From Bacilli bacterium (lineage in GTDB: Bacteria; Bacillota_I; Bacilli_A; RF39; UBA660), in the NCBI GenBank assembly GCA_017436345.1, contig JAFSDH010000005.1, forward strand, positions 124,001-188,000: a DNA stretch of 64,000 nucleotides, read 5' to 3'. Within the stretch, counting starts at the first letter, position 1, and each line of letters begins with the position of its first letter. A program made the translations under genes and the position numbers. The notes beneath the pieces are model-generated. The model was not told the origin of the DNA. It searched no databases and saw only the letters and a program-made list of their open reading frames with translations. Positions 8,336 through 18,671 of this stretch are shown here, piece after piece.

Positions 8336-10436
8336 CTAACTTCTTTACTAATTCAAAATCAATTGCTTTTTCTTCTTTACATGCGCGAATAACTTTTACT
8401 AATAATCTATCTCCTAAGCGATATCTTTGTTTAGTTCTTTCTCCAGTTAAAGTTTGTGCAACATCATCATAATGGAAAAAATCTTTCATTTCTGATATAT
8501 GAATAAGTCCTTCAACTAAATTATCAAGTTGAACAAACATACCAAAATTAGCAACTCCTGAAACCATACCTTCAAACTCTTCTCCAATATGATCTTCCAT
8601 ATATTCAGCCATTTTCATTGATTCAACATCACGTTCACAATCAATAGATTCTCTTTCTTTTTGTGAAGAATTATCAGCTATAAAAACAAGTTTTTCTTCC
8701 CACTTTTTAAGTGTTTCAGGACTCATATCATTATTAAATAAATATGTACGTAAAAGTCTATGAACAGTAGTATCTGGATAACGTCTTATTGGCGAAGTAA
8801 AATGTGTATAACATTTACTAGCTAATCCATAATGTCCTAAATTTTGTGGCATATAAACAGCTTTTTGCATACTTCTAAGTAGTTGTGTTGATAAAACTTG
8901 ATAATGTTTCTCTTTCTTTAAACCATATAATAACCTCTGCATAGATTTGGGACTAACATCTTTAATATTAGCATTAACTGTAATCCCCATAGTTTGTAAA
9001 TAAGATAAATATTCTCTTATCTTTTCTTCTTTTGGATATTCATGCACACGATATATAAAAGGTAAAGTCATATAGAAAATATGTGTAGCTACACATTCAT
9101 TAGCACAAATCATAAAATCTTCAATAATATTTTCACCACGACCACGATTTCTTAAAATAATATCAGTTGGGTGACATTTCTCATCTACTAAAATTTTTGC
9201 TTCTTTAACATCAAAATCTATATAACCACGATTATTTTTTTCCTTTCTAATAATCAAAGATAACTCATTCATTAACTTTAACTTATCAGCATATTCTTCA
9301 TATCCCTCAGGAATAATATCTTCTTCAATTACTTGATTTGCTTTCTTGTAAGTCATTTGAATTCTAGACTTAATCAAACTTTCAAAAATTTCATAATCAA
9401 CTGTCTTACCATTTTCATCAATTTCCATAACACAAGACATCGCAAGTCTTTCAACATTAGGATTAAGCGAGCATATACCATTTGATAATTTATGCGGAAG
9501 CATTGGTATAACCCTATCAACTAAATAAACACTAGTTCCACGCATCATTGCTTCATTATCTAAAGCAGACCCTTCTTTAACATAATAACTTACATCTGCA
9601 ATATGAACACCCAATTTATAATGACCATTTTCTAATTTCTCAATTGAAATCGCATCATCTATATCTTTAGTATCATCGCCATCAATTGTAAAAATAACTT
9701 CCCCAGTTAAATCTCTTCTCCCCTTTTTCTCTTCTTCTGATACTTCTTCAGGTATATTATCAAGTTCCGCAATGGTTTCTTCGTCAAAAGTATCTTTAAT
9801 TTCATAATTATATACAATAGATAATATATCTACTCCCGGATCATTCTTATGTCCAATTATCTTATCTAGTGAACATAAATATTTTCCTTTTTCTAATAAT
9901 TTATCCACTTTTACAATAACTTTATGACCATCTACTAAACCTAAATTTTCATCTTCTGTATTAATAACTAATTCTATTTTTAATTTATTATCATCAGGAA
10001 CAACGGTACATACACCCTTTTTAAATAAAATTTCCCCAACTACTGTGGATAAATCCCTTTTAATCGTACGAACTATTCTTCCTTCTAATCTTCCATCTTC
10101 TTTTCTTTTTAGAATTTCAACAACTACAACATCATTATGAATTGCATTATTAATATTATCGATAGAAATAAAAATATCTTCACTTCCTTGTACTTCTACA
10201 AAACCAAAGCCTTTCTTATTCATTCTAATAATCCCCTTCTTTAAAGGTCCATTATCAAAAATCATATACTTATTCTTATTAGAATGATATACTTCTCCAT
10301 CCTCTTCTAATTCATTTAATACTGATAAAAATTCTTTAGTTTCTTTAATATCTTTTATATTTAACCTATCATCTATATCTTCAACAGTTAAAGCTTTATT
10401 TGAATTTTTTAATATTTCTAGTATTCTATCTTTCAT
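8298..10436 (-). CDS. rnr: Ribonuclease R
   Basis: 712 aa. Order: N-terminal winged-helix (1-65), cold-shock domains (KGIIRMNKKGFGFVEV, about 68), RNB catalytic domain with IDGDDTKDIDDAISI (active-site aspartates, about 260) and HTSPIRRYPDTTVHRLL (about 560), and a C-terminal S1 domain (EGMVSGVANFGMFVQLDNLVEGLIHISEM). A 3'-5' exoribonuclease that degrades structured RNA and cooperates with tmRNA-SmpB, matching its place upstream of smpB-ssrA. The C-terminus is acidic rather than the basic tail seen in many homologues. Ribosome site AGAGGTG; TATAAT about 20 nt before the start. Confidence 0.97.
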   Translation of the reverse strand: MKDRILEILKNSNKALTVEDIDDRLNIKDIKETKEFLSVLNELEEDGEVYHSNKNKYMIFDNGPLKKGIIRMNKKGFGFVEVQGSEDIFISIDNINNAIHNDVVVVEILKRKEDGRLEGRIVRTIKRDLSTVVGEILFKKGVCTVVPDDNKLKIELVINTEDENLGLVDGHKVIVKVDKLLEKGKYLCSLDKIIGHKNDPGVDILSIVYNYEIKDTFDEETIAELDNIPEEVSEEEKKGRRDLTGEVIFTIDGDDTKDIDDAISIEKLENGHYKLGVHIADVSYYVKEGSALDNEAMMRGTSVYLVDRVIPMLPHKLSNGICSLNPNVERLAMSCVMEIDENGKTVDYEIFESLIKSRIQMTYKKANQVIEEDIIPEGYEEYADKLKLMNELSLIIRKEKNNRGYIDFDVKEAKILVDEKCHPTDIILRNRGRGENIIEDFMICANECVATHIFYMTLPFIYRVHEYPKEEKIREYLSYLQTMGITVNANIKDVSPKSMQRLLYGLKKEKHYQVLSTQLLRSMQKAVYMPQNLGHYGLASKCYTHFTSPIRRYPDTTVHRLLRTYLFNNDMSPETLKKWEEKLVFIADNSSQKERESIDCERDVESMKMAEYMEDHIGEEFEGMVSGVANFGMFVQLDNLVEGLIHISEMKDFFHYDDVAQTLTGERTKQRYRLGDRLLVKVIRACKEEKAIDFELVKKLDGEVCEKEDEVK

Positions 10437-10535
10437 ATACTACACCTCTATTATAATTATACACATACAAATTAATAAAATCTATACGTTTATCTAGACT
10501 AGACAGTCTAAAAACCTCATTTTTACAATAAAAAA

Positions 10536-10560
10536 AGAACTAATGATAGTTCTAATTATT
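10536..10560 (-). terminator. secG terminator
   Basis: AGAACTA/TAGTTCT with a 4-nt loop; minus-strand reading continues into TTTTTT. It closes the secG transcript and leaves rnr with its own promoter. Confidence 0.75.
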
Positions 10561-10561
10561 A

Positions 10562-10777
10562 TTACATAAATTCCATTATTAAACTAACAACGAAAAAGAT
10601 TAAACCTAAACCTAAAGTTAATCTACTAATAAATAACTCTAAGCCTCTTTCTTTTCTATTACTGAACAAATCAGAATTACCACCAGAAATAATTTGTGAT
10701 GCGCTTTCAGCTTTGTTACTTTGCAATAATACTATGGCTATCAAAAGAATTGAAATTATAATTAAAAATAATTGCAT
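10562..10777 (-). CDS. secG: Preprotein translocase subunit SecG
   Basis: 71 aa, typical length. Two transmembrane helices (2-18 and about 50-69) around a short loop containing LLQSNKAESASQIISGGNSDLFSNRKERGLE, close to the Gram-positive SecG pattern with conserved GG..LF. It is an accessory subunit of the SecYEG channel in the cytoplasmic membrane. Its place between eno and rnr is the standard Bacilli order. Confidence 0.93.
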   Translation of the reverse strand: MQLFLIIISILLIAIVLLQSNKAESASQIISGGNSDLFSNRKERGLELFISRLTLGLGLIFFVVSLIMEFM

Positions 10778-10852
10778 AATATCCCTCCTTCATATCAACA
10801 TCTAATTTAACACATTTAAAATAAAAAATCAAGAAAAGCTATAATAATCAAG

Positions 10853-12037
10853 CTATTTATCTAATATTCTAAGTAATTGATTATACTTAGATGTTCTTTC
10901 ACTTCTAGACATAGATCCAAATTTAACATAGTCTGACTCAAAATGAATAGCTAAATCCGCAATAAAAGTATCTTCGCTATCACCACTGCGATGAGAAAAA
11001 ATTAAACGATAATTATTCTTCTTAGCATACATAACTACTTCTTCTACTTCTTTCATTGTTCCTATTTGATTAGGTTTAATTATAATTGCATTACAAGCTC
11101 CAACTTTTTTACCTTTCTTTAAATAACCTAAATTAGTGGTAAATAAATCATCTCCAACTACCATAACCTTATTTCCTATCCTCTTAGTAAGAGTTGCATG
11201 AGATAAAAAATCATTTTCTTCAAAAGGATCTTCAATTGACACAATTGGATACTTTTCTATCAAGTCTTGATAATAATCAATTAAATCAAGACTTTTTAAC
11301 GAATTCCCATCTATATAATAAAGTCCATCTTTAAAAAAATGTGATGCCGCAACATCTAAACCAATAAAAATATCTACTCCTGGAACATAATTAGCACTTC
11401 TTATTGCTAAAATTATTAAATCAAGAGCTTCTTCTGTAAACTTTATCTCTGGAGAATACCCACCTTCATCTCCAACACTAGTTGTATATCCCTTTTCTTT
11501 TAATATTTTTCCTAATACATGAAAAATCTCAGAAGCCATTCGAATATTTTCTGAAATGTTACTGGCTTTAGGTATAATCATAAATTCTTGAATATCTAAC
11601 TTGTTATTAGAATGAGCACCACCATTAATAACATTACACATGATAAAGGGAGATTTATAATCTACTTTATTATTAATAGTTAAATAATATTTATAACTAC
11701 ACAACGATACTGCTAACATACTATTAGAACCTAAAATGACTTTATTAGGTGTATTATCTAACGATAAAAGTACATCATCGATATCAAGTACATCTATCCC
11801 AATAACACTTTCTTTTATGATAGTATTAATATTATTAACGGCTTTTAAAACACCTATTCCTAAATAACGATTACTATCATTATCTCTCAACTCCAAAGCT
11901 TCACGAATTCCTGTAGAAGCTCCAGATGGCACGATTGACTTATATACAGAACCATCTTCTAAAGCCATTTCGCATTCAACCGTTGGATTACCTCTAGAAT
12001 CTAAAACTTCTCGCCCTTTTATATTGACTATTTTCAT
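10853..12037 (-). CDS. eno: Enolase (short, divergent)
   Basis: 394 aa against about 430 for most bacterial enolases. Interconverts 2-phosphoglycerate and phosphoenolpyruvate in glycolysis. Key motifs remain: SGASTG loop, IQEFMI, VGDEGG, LDVAAS, SIEDP, VGDDLF, IIKPNQIGT, SHRSG and VKFGSMSRSER, so the Mg2+ and catalytic residues appear intact. The usual PLYxYLGG segment is missing or eroded between residues 115 and 135, and AASEF has become AASHF. Start set at 12037 by AGGTGATAAT and the motif MKIVNIKGREVLDSRG; a longer in-frame extension is rejected. Order eno-secG-rnr is conserved. Confidence 0.95.
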   Translation of the reverse strand: MKIVNIKGREVLDSRGNPTVECEMALEDGSVYKSIVPSGASTGIREALELRDNDSNRYLGIGVLKAVNNINTIIKESVIGIDVLDIDDVLLSLDNTPNKVILGSNSMLAVSLCSYKYYLTINNKVDYKSPFIMCNVINGGAHSNNKLDIQEFMIIPKASNISENIRMASEIFHVLGKILKEKGYTTSVGDEGGYSPEIKFTEEALDLIILAIRSANYVPGVDIFIGLDVAASHFFKDGLYYIDGNSLKSLDLIDYYQDLIEKYPIVSIEDPFEENDFLSHATLTKRIGNKVMVVGDDLFTTNLGYLKKGKKVGACNAIIIKPNQIGTMKEVEEVVMYAKKNNYRLIFSHRSGDSEDTFIADLAIHFESDYVKFGSMSRSERTSKYNQLLRILDK

Positions 12038-12115
12038 ATTATCACCTACAATAATAATCTTCACAAACGAAGAAAAATTATACGCTATATTATTTAAAAT
12101 ATATATTTTATATGA

Positions 12116-12121
12116 TATAAT
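12116..12121 (+). promoter_or_regulatory. -10 box of the FemX-like gene
   Basis: TATAAT 23 nt before the start codon; the -35 at 12093-12098 is TTTAAA, a weak match. The 106-nt gap to eno is a divergent promoter region. Confidence 0.5.
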
Positions 12122-12143
12122 TATTAATATTGGAGGCATGTAT

Positions 12144-13385
12144 ATGAGAATAGTAAAACTTTCCCCTGAAGCATTCGATAAATATTTATCAAGCATTAGT
12201 TACTGCAGCTATTTTCAAACATCAGCTTATGGACGTTTATTAAGCAAATTTGGACTAAAAGATGAATATATAGGATTTGAAGAAAATGGTCAATTAGTTG
12301 GTGCATTACTTTTACTACATAAACCTATTTTTATGGGATTTAAATATGCATACGTACCACGTGGGATCATATTAGATTATAACAATCAAAATCTTGTTCA
12401 TACAGCTATAAAAGAATTAAAATCTCAACTTATGAAAGATCACTACTTAATGTTAAAAATGGATCCATTAATAATATGTACAAAAAGAGATAGAAAAGGT
12501 AAAATACTTGGTAAAAACCCTAATATAGATAACATCATGAATACACTTAAAAATTGTGGATTTACTCATTGCGGATTTAATTCCTATTTTGAATCAGTTA
12601 AACCAAGATGGGAAGCTGAAATTGATTTAAGAAAAGATACAAATACTTTATTTAAAAATTTAAGCAAACAAACAAGAAACAAGTTAAGAAAAGCAACTAA
12701 ATACGGATTAAGTGTATATAAAGATAATAAATATAATTTTGAACAAATCTATCACTTAATAAAAGACAAAGATACAGTATCTTTAAAATATTATGAACAA
12801 ATGCATAATTTATTTGGTGATAACTGTGAATTATATTATGCTAAATTAAATACAAGAACATATGTAGAAAATAGTAAATATCTATACGAAAAAGAAATGG
12901 AAATAAATGACTATTTAACCAATATAATCCAATCAAATGGATATAAAGGTAAAAATATGAGTAATATCTTAAATAAAAAAATGGAATCAGATAAACTACT
13001 AAGTGCTTATAAAAAATATATGGTTATGGCAACTGAACTCTTAAAAGAACATCCAGAAGGTCTAATCGTAGGAGCAACTATTACATTAAAAGTTAAAAAT
13101 AAAATTTTCTTAATTACTGAAGGTTTCGATAAAAGATATAAAAATCTTGCTGCCAACTACTTAACAAAATGGAAAATAATAGAAAAATATGCCAATAGTA
13201 ATATTCAAGTATTTAACTTAGGAGCTATATCTGGTAACTTTAAAAAAGAAGAAAACAAATTTAAAGGATTGAATGAAATGAAATTTTCGTACAATGCAAT
13301 TGGTAATGAATATATCGGAGAATTCAATCTAATTATAAATGGACCAATGTATTCTTTATATAAAGGAGTGTCATCAAAGAAATAG
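12144..13385 (+). CDS. FemAB/FemX family peptidoglycan bridge aminoacyltransferase
   Basis: 413 aa, the usual size. Signature stretches: YCSYFQTSAYGRLLSKFG near the N-terminus, YVPRGIILDY, LRKDTNTLFKNLSKQTRNKLRKA (about 170) and a C-terminal GNAT-like half with LIVGATITLKVKN, FDKRYKNLAANYLTKWKIIEKYA and FNLGAISGNF. An inserted helical arm around 265-310 matches the coiled-coil arm of FemX/FemA. These enzymes use aminoacyl-tRNA to add the cross-bridge amino acids to lipid II or its precursors at the membrane inner face. Start at 12144 has GGAGG seven nucleotides upstream. The residue added (Gly, Ala or Ser) cannot be told. Confidence 0.9.
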   Translation: MRIVKLSPEAFDKYLSSISYCSYFQTSAYGRLLSKFGLKDEYIGFEENGQLVGALLLLHKPIFMGFKYAYVPRGIILDYNNQNLVHTAIKELKSQLMKDHYLMLKMDPLIICTKRDRKGKILGKNPNIDNIMNTLKNCGFTHCGFNSYFESVKPRWEAEIDLRKDTNTLFKNLSKQTRNKLRKATKYGLSVYKDNKYNFEQIYHLIKDKDTVSLKYYEQMHNLFGDNCELYYAKLNTRTYVENSKYLYEKEMEINDYLTNIIQSNGYKGKNMSNILNKKMESDKLLSAYKKYMVMATELLKEHPEGLIVGATITLKVKNKIFLITEGFDKRYKNLAANYLTKWKIIEKYANSNIQVFNLGAISGNFKKEENKFKGLNEMKFSYNAIGNEYIGEFNLIINGPMYSLYKGVSSKK

Positions 13386-13408
13386 AATAATCTATTTCTT
13401 TTTTTATA
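13376..13408 (+). terminator. Terminator of the FemX-like gene
   Basis: An 11-bp stem AAAGAAATAGA/TCTATTTCTTT with ATAA loop followed by TTTT; the 5' arm includes the stop codon. Confidence 0.85.
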
Positions 13409-13446
13409 TGAAACAAAAAAAGAGACTTAATAAAGTCTCTTTTAAA
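13409..13446 (-). terminator. tuf terminator
   Basis: AAAAGAGACTT/AAGTCTCTTTT with a 4-nt loop; on the minus strand it runs into TTTTTTTG. It ends the str operon, facing the FemX-like gene terminator. Confidence 0.85.
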
Positions 13447-13463
13447 TTACACAATTATTCGAA

Positions 13464-14648
13464 TTATTCGATAATGTTACTTACATTACCAGCACCAACT
13501 GTTCTACCACCTTCACGGATTGAGAATTTAGTTCCGTTTTCGATAGCAATTGGGTGAATTAATTCAACAGTAATTTCTACGTTATCTCCAGGCATAACCA
13601 TATCTACACCAGCTGGTAATTCAATAACACCAGTTACGTCAGTAGTTCTGAAGTAGAATTGTGGTCTGTAGTTTGCGAAGAATGGAGTATGACGTCCACC
13701 TTCTTCTTTAGATAATACGTATACTGTAGCTTGGAATTTTTTGTGTGGAGTAACTGTTCCTGGTTTAGCTAATACTTGTCCACGTTCAACTTCTTCACGA
13801 GAAATACCACGTAATAATACACCAGCATTGTCTCCTGCTTCAGCATAGTCAAGTTGTTTTCTAAACATTTCAATTCCAGTTACAACTGTTGATCTAGTAT
13901 CTCTAATACCAACGATTTCAACTGTATCGTTAAGTTTTAATTGTCCTCTTTCAACACGTCCAGTAACAACTGTTCCACGTCCTGTAATTGTGAATACGTC
14001 TTCAATACTCATTAAGAATGGTTTTTCAGTATCACGTTCAGGAGTTGGGATCCATCTATCAACTTCATCCATTAATTTATCGATAGCTTCTACATATTTA
14101 GGATCTCCTTCAAGAGCTTTTAATGCAGATCCTCTAACGATTGGAGTATTGTCTCCATCGAATCCATATTCGTCTAATAATCCACGAATTTCCATTTCAA
14201 CTAAGTCTAATAATTCTTCATCATCAACTTGGTCACATTTGTTCATGAATACTACCATTTTAGGTACACCAACTTGGCGAGATAAAAGGATATGTTCACG
14301 AGTTTGTGCCATAGGTCCATCAGATGCAGCAATAACTAAGATTGCTCCGTCCATTTGAGCAGCACCAGTGATCATGTTTTTAACATAGTCAGCATGCCCT
14401 GGACAGTCAACGTGTGCATAGTGACGTCCTTCTGTTTGATATTCAACGTGAGAAGTGTTGATTGTAATTCCACGTTCTCTTTCTTCTGGAGCTTTGTCGA
14501 TATTAGCGTAATCTACGAATTCTCCTCCGAATTTTTCAGATTGTCTTTTAGTAATAGCAGCAGTTAATGTTGTTTTACCATGGTCAACGTGTCCAATAGT
14601 ACCAATATTAACGTGTGGTTTACTTCTGTCAAATTTTTCTTTTGCCAT
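13464..14648 (-). CDS. tuf: Elongation factor Tu
   Basis: 394 aa, full length. GTPase motifs GHVDHGKTT (residues 18-26), DCPGHADYV (about 80), NKCDQVD (about 135) and GSALKAL, followed by the two beta-barrel domains ending in [14 protein letters not shown]. Brings aminoacyl-tRNA to the ribosome. It is the last gene of the str cluster and has its own promoter in the 114-nt gap after fusA. Codon use is much more GC-balanced than in neighbours, as expected for a highly expressed gene. Confidence 0.99.
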   Translation of the reverse strand: MAKEKFDRSKPHVNIGTIGHVDHGKTTLTAAITKRQSEKFGGEFVDYANIDKAPEERERGITINTSHVEYQTEGRHYAHVDCPGHADYVKNMITGAAQMDGAILVIAASDGPMAQTREHILLSRQVGVPKMVVFMNKCDQVDDEELLDLVEMEIRGLLDEYGFDGDNTPIVRGSALKALEGDPKYVEAIDKLMDEVDRWIPTPERDTEKPFLMSIEDVFTITGRGTVVTGRVERGQLKLNDTVEIVGIRDTRSTVVTGIEMFRKQLDYAEAGDNAGVLLRGISREEVERGQVLAKPGTVTPHKKFQATVYVLSKEEGGRHTPFFANYRPQFYFRTTDVTGVIELPAGVDMVMPGDNVEITVELIHPIAIENGTKFSIREGGRTVGAGNVSNIIE

Positions 14649-14680
14649 TTTATATTTCCTCCTTTTTTAATTACTACTTT

Positions 14681-14709
14681 ATTCTATCTAATAATTGAAA
14701 TTTTTTCAA
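14681..14709 (-). promoter_or_regulatory. tuf promoter
   Basis: Minus strand TTGAAA (14704-14709), 17 nt, TAGAAT (14681-14686), about 35 nt before the tuf start, giving tuf extra transcription independent of fusA. Confidence 0.7.
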
Positions 14710-14762
14710 CTATTTTATCTATAATAATCAAGGTAATTGTACTCTTGTTATTATTTTACGAA

Positions 14763-16835
14763 TTAATTACCACTTTTTTTGATAATTTCTTCAGAAATGC
14801 TCTTTGGTACTTCTTCATAATGATCAAATGTCATAACGAAGTTACCACGTCCTTGGCTGTTACTTCTTAAGCTTGTAGCATAACCAAACATTTCAGCTAG
14901 AGGTACCATTGCAGATAATTGAATAGCATTTCCTCTGCTTTCTTGTCCTAATGGACGTCCACGTCTACTAGTTAAGTCACCCATAACATTACCAAAATAT
15001 TCATCTGGTACTACTACGTCAACTTTCATAATAGGTTCTAGTAATACTGGATTACATTTTTTCTTAGCTTCTTTTAAAGCCATACTAGCAGCAATTTTGA
15101 ATGCCATTTCACTAGAGTCAACATCATGGTAAGACCCATCAAATAATGTAGCCTTAACATCGATCATTGGATATCCAGCTAAAATACCACTTTCCATAGC
15201 TTCTTGTAATCCTTTATCTGTTACAGGAATGTATTCACGAGGAACTACACCACCAACAACAGCATCAACGAATTCATATCCTTTATCTGGATTTGGTTCA
15301 AATTTAACCCAAACATGTCCGTATTGTCCACGTCCACCAGATTGTTTAATATATTTACCTTCACAGTCACCAGCTGTTTTTAAAGTTTCACGATAAGCAA
15401 CTTGAGGTTGTCCAATATTAGCTTCAACATTGAATTCTCTTCTCATTCTATCTACTAATACATCTAAGTGTAATTCACCCATACCAGCGATAACTGTTTG
15501 ACCAGTTTCATGATCTGTATGTACTTTGAATGTTGGATCTTCTTCAGCTAATTTTTGTAATGCAAGTCCCATCTTATCTTGGTCAGCTTTTGATTTTGGT
15601 TCTACAGCTAATTGGATAACTGGTTCTGGGAATTCCATTGATTCAAGAATAATTTGATGTTTTTCATCACATAATGTATCCCCTGTAGTAGTATTCTTTA
15701 ACCCTACAGCAGCAGCTATATCCCCAGCATATACATCATTAATTTCTGTACGATTATTAGCATGCATTAATAAGATACGTCCAATTCTTTCTTTAGCATC
15801 TTTAGTAGAGTTCATAACATAAGAACCACTACTTAAATGTCCAGAGTAAACTCTGAAGAATGTTAAACGTCCAACGAATGGGTCAGTCATAACTTTGAAA
15901 GCTAATGCACTGAATGGTTCATCGTCAGATGGTTTTCTAACTAATTCTTTATCAGTTCTAGGTTCTGTTCCTTTGATTGCTTCAACATCTAAAGGAGATG
16001 GTAAATAATCAATAACAGCATCTAACAATAACTTAACACCTTTGTTACCTAATGCAGTACCACACATAACTGGGAAGAATTCAACAGCTAAAGTACCTTT
16101 TCTGATAGCTCTCTTGATCATATCAACAGGAACTTCATCACCTTCAAGGTATTTTTCCATTAATTCATCATCAAATACTGCAACAGTTTCGATTAAGTCT
16201 GCTCTTTTTTCTTCAGCTAAATCTTTTAAATCAGCAGGAATTTCGATTTCAGTATAGTTTTCTTCAGCATTTCCATCATAATGGTAAGCTTTCATAGTAA
16301 CTAAATCAATAACTCCATTAAATTCACTTTCAGCACCAATTGGCCATTCAATAGGTTTAGCATTAACACCTAATCTAGAATCAATTGTTCCTAAAGTGTA
16401 TTCGAAATTAGCACCCATTTTATCCATCTTATTAGCAAATATTAATCTAGGTACTTTAAATTCAGTAGCTTGACGCCAAACTGTTTCAGTTTGAGGTTCA
16501 ACACCAGCTTGTGCATCTAATAATGCAACAGCACCATCAAGTACTCTTAAACTACGACTAACTTCAACAGTAAAATCTACGTGTCCTGGAGTATCGATAA
16601 TATTTAAACGATGCTTTTTCCAGTAAGCAGTTGTAGCAGCAGAAGTGATAGTAATACCACGTTCTTTTTCTTGTTCCATCCAGTCCATTTGTGATTCACC
16701 TTCGTGAGTTTCACCAATTTTATGGATTTTTTTAGTATGGAATAACACACGTTCAGTACAAGTAGTTTTACCTGCATCGATATGTGCCATGATACCAAAG
16801 TTTCTTGTCATCAATAATGATGTTTCACGTGCCAT
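14763..16835 (-). CDS. fusA: Elongation factor G
   Basis: 690 aa, full length. GTPase motifs AHIDAGKTT (about 17), DTPGHVDFT (about 82), NKMDKMG (about 136); domain IV/V stretches include [15 protein letters not shown] and [12 protein letters not shown]. Translocase that moves tRNA and mRNA through the ribosome. Lies 14 nt after rpsG with ribosome site AAGGAG, in the conserved order rpsL-rpsG-fusA-tuf. Confidence 0.99.
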   Translation of the reverse strand: MARETSLLMTRNFGIMAHIDAGKTTCTERVLFHTKKIHKIGETHEGESQMDWMEQEKERGITITSAATTAYWKKHRLNIIDTPGHVDFTVEVSRSLRVLDGAVALLDAQAGVEPQTETVWRQATEFKVPRLIFANKMDKMGANFEYTLGTIDSRLGVNAKPIEWPIGAESEFNGVIDLVTMKAYHYDGNAEENYTEIEIPADLKDLAEEKRADLIETVAVFDDELMEKYLEGDEVPVDMIKRAIRKGTLAVEFFPVMCGTALGNKGVKLLLDAVIDYLPSPLDVEAIKGTEPRTDKELVRKPSDDEPFSALAFKVMTDPFVGRLTFFRVYSGHLSSGSYVMNSTKDAKERIGRILLMHANNRTEINDVYAGDIAAAVGLKNTTTGDTLCDEKHQIILESMEFPEPVIQLAVEPKSKADQDKMGLALQKLAEEDPTFKVHTDHETGQTVIAGMGELHLDVLVDRMRREFNVEANIGQPQVAYRETLKTAGDCEGKYIKQSGGRGQYGHVWVKFEPNPDKGYEFVDAVVGGVVPREYIPVTDKGLQEAMESGILAGYPMIDVKATLFDGSYHDVDSSEMAFKIAASMALKEAKKKCNPVLLEPIMKVDVVVPDEYFGNVMGDLTSRRGRPLGQESRGNAIQLSAMVPLAEMFGYATSLRSNSQGRGNFVMTFDHYEEVPKSISEEIIKKSGN

Positions 16836-16849
16836 ATTCTATCTCCTTC

Positions 16850-17317
16850 CTACCAACGATAATGAGCAAATGCTTTATTAGCTTCTGCCATTCTATGTGT
16901 ATCTTCACGTTTTTTAACTGAAGCCCCTGTTCCATTTGAAGCATCAATTAACTCACTAGCTAAGTTTTCAGCCATTCCGCGTCCACCTCTAGCTCTTGAG
17001 AATTTAACTAACCAACGAATAGCTAATGCTTGCCCTCTAGCAGCAGTAACTTCTACTGGTACTTGGTAATTAGAACCACCAACTCTACGAGATTTAACTT
17101 CAACTTGAGGAGTAATGTTTTCCATTGCTTTATTGAAAACTTCCATAGGTTCTTCCCCAGTTCTTTCTTTAACTAAGTCAAATGCTTCATAAAGAATAGT
17201 TTGAGCGATTCCTTTTTTACCATCTAACATAATACTATTAATTAATTTTGTAATTACTTTTGAATTATATATTGGATCTGGTAAAACATCTCTTTTTACC
17301 GCACGTCTTTTACGCAT
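16850..17317 (-). CDS. rpsG: Ribosomal protein S7
   Basis: 155 aa, standard length, starting [19 protein letters not shown] and containing [11 protein letters not shown] and [20 protein letters not shown]. Primary 16S rRNA-binding protein that organises the 30S head and contacts the E-site. Second gene of the str operon. Confidence 0.99.
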   Translation of the reverse strand: MRKRRAVKRDVLPDPIYNSKVITKLINSIMLDGKKGIAQTILYEAFDLVKERTGEEPMEVFNKAMENITPQVEVKSRRVGGSNYQVPVEVTAARGQALAIRWLVKFSRARGGRGMAENLASELIDASNGTGASVKKREDTHRMAEANKAFAHYRW

Positions 17318-17365
17318 ATTTATGTCCTCCCTTCATCTATTTAATGTTTATTCTATTATTTATTT

Positions 17366-17779
17366 TTACTTTTTAGGTCTTTTAGCACCATATTTACTAC
17401 GAGCTTGTTTTCTATCTTTAACACCAGCAGTATCTAAAGTACCACGTATGATATGATAACGTACCCCGATTAAGTCCTTAACACGTCCACCACGAATCAT
17501 AACAACGCTGTGTTCTTGTAAGTTGTGTCCGATACCAGGAATATAACAAGTTACTTCCATACCGTTACTTAAACGTACACGAGCATATTTACGTAATGCT
17601 GAGTTAGGTTTCTTAGGTGTCATTGTACCAACACGAGTACATACTCCACGTTTTTGAGGTGAATTTTGATTAGTTTTCTTCTTTTGAATACTATTTAATC
17701 CAACTCTTAAAACTGGTGATTTTGGTTTTCTTACTTTGTGTCCTCTACCTTTTTTAACTAATTGGTTCATTGTAGTCAT
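17366..17779 (-). CDS. rpsL: Ribosomal protein S12
   Basis: 137 aa. Contains the decoding-centre segments [20 protein letters not shown] and [19 protein letters not shown]; the Lys of TPKKPNSAL and of [15 protein letters not shown] loop, positions where streptomycin resistance arises, look normal, although the usual DLPG is DLIG here. First gene of the str operon, with ribosome site GGAG before MTTMNQL. Confidence 0.99.
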   Translation of the reverse strand: MTTMNQLVKKGRGHKVRKPKSPVLRVGLNSIQKKKTNQNSPQKRGVCTRVGTMTPKKPNSALRKYARVRLSNGMEVTCYIPGIGHNLQEHSVVMIRGGRVKDLIGVRYHIIRGTLDTAGVKDRKQARSKYGAKRPKK

Positions 17780-17789
17780 ATAAATTAAG

Positions 17790-17880
17790 TCTCCTTTCTT
17801 TACACATACCCAGGTGTGTCATTTTTATTCTTAAAATTAAGTTTTGCGCATAGCAAAACCCATTTAATAAACATTAATAA
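17790..17880 (-). promoter_or_regulatory. Structured leader of the str operon
   Basis: Between promoter and rpsL the transcript can form GTTTTGC/GCAAAAC (7 bp, about 17846-17864) and ACACA/TGTGT (about 17804-17822) hairpins. It may hold an r-protein autoregulation site; no known element was recognised. Confidence 0.4.
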
Positions 17881-17907
17881 TATATCACTACACAAAATAT
17901 AAGTCAA
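17879..17907 (-). promoter_or_regulatory. str operon promoter
   Basis: Minus strand TTGACT (17902-17907), 17 nt, TATATT (17879-17884), upstream of rpsL. Confidence 0.85.
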
Positions 17908-17970
17908 TATATTAAATTAAGAAAAAGATGTTTTTTACACAAAAATATATCCTACTATTTAAAAGGTATA

Positions 17971-17979
17971 TGTTATAAT
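17971..17979 (+). promoter_or_regulatory. mscL extended -10 promoter
   Basis: TGTTATAAT, a TGn-extended -10, 18 nt before the mscL start; no convincing -35. Confidence 0.6.
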
Positions 17980-17997
17980 AACAACTGAGGTGTTAAT

Positions 17998-18450
17998 ATG
18001 AAAAAAATAAAAGAAAAAACAGAACAAATTACAAAAGAATCAAAAGGTTTTGTAAAAGAATTTAAAGAATTTATAGCTCGTGGAAACGTAATGGATTTAG
18101 CTGTTGGGGTAATTATAGGTAGTGCCTTTAGTAAAATTGTAACTTCATTCACAACAATTCTTACTTCAATAGTTGGATTATTTTTAGGAGGAATTAATTT
18201 TGTTGGATTAAATATAACCGTAAAAGATGCAACAATTAATTATGGAGAATTTATTCAATCTGTATTCGACTTCTTAATTACAGCATTCTGTATCTTTATT
18301 ATGATCAAACTTGTTAACAAAGTAATGCGTAAAGAAAAGAAAGAAGAAAAACCAGTTGAAGTTGCTCCTCCAAAAAAATCTGATGATATAATTTTATTAG
18401 AAGAAATTAGAGATTTATTAAAAGAAAATAATAAAAAGAAAAACAAATAA
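17998..18450 (+). CDS. mscL: Large-conductance mechanosensitive channel MscL
   Basis: 150 aa. N-terminal helix then [24 protein letters not shown], the hallmark first helix and pore constriction, a short loop with [30 protein letters not shown] as second helix, and a charged cytoplasmic helix [15 protein letters not shown]. Homopentameric release valve opened by membrane tension during osmotic downshift. The first 25 residues form a longer Lys/Glu-rich extension than usual. Ribosome site GAGGTG. Confidence 0.97.
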   Translation: MKKIKEKTEQITKESKGFVKEFKEFIARGNVMDLAVGVIIGSAFSKIVTSFTTILTSIVGLFLGGINFVGLNITVKDATINYGEFIQSVFDFLITAFCIFIMIKLVNKVMRKEKKEEKPVEVAPPKKSDDIILLEEIRDLLKENNKKKNK

Positions 18451-18478
18451 AAAAAGACTAAAAAAAGTCTTTTTTATT
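18451..18478 (+). terminator. mscL terminator
   Basis: AAAAAGACT/AGTCTTTTT stem followed by T-rich sequence immediately after the mscL stop; it also covers the end of the convergent small gene. Confidence 0.8.
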
Positions 18479-18626
18479 TTATTAGAATTATTTTATTTTC
18501 TTCAACAAATCTATCATTAATACTACCAATAAGATTAGCTACAATCATAAGCATTATAAAAAACATTAATAAGAACAACAAAAATACTCCAAGTCCCCAT
18601 CCTCTATTATTTAACTTCATTTTCAT
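18474..18626 (-). CDS. Small single-span membrane protein, 50 aa
   Basis: A 50-aa ORF starting MKMKLNNRGWGLGVFLLF with one long hydrophobic helix (about 11-35) and a short charged tail. NNRGWGL before a helix resembles the entry to small pilin-like or other minor membrane proteins, but I cannot assign a function. Support: own promoter (TTGATT, 17 nt, TAAAAT), GGTG-type ribosome site, isolation between the rpoC and mscL terminators. The second ATG (18620) could be the true start. Confidence 0.65.
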   Translation of the reverse strand: MKMKLNNRGWGLGVFLLFLLMFFIMLMIVANLIGSINDRFVEENKIILIK

Positions 18627-18642
18627 CACCACTTACAAATAC

Positions 18643-18671
18643 ATTTTACTATAAAGATTAATTAAAATCAA
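18643..18671 (-). promoter_or_regulatory. Promoter of the 50-aa membrane protein
   Basis: Minus strand TTGATT (18666-18671), 17 nt, TAAAAT (18643-18648), 17 nt before the start codon. Confidence 0.7.

Noticed and set aside
12038..12196. Longer N-terminus of enolase, and a longer FemX-like start at 12024
   Set aside because: Both readings overlap in the divergent promoter region; ribosome sites and family starts support 12037 and 12144.
13990..14358. Open frames on plus opposite tuf and fusA (also 14355-14567, 16042-16257)
   Set aside because: Shadows of highly expressed genes with restricted codon use; no starts or homology.
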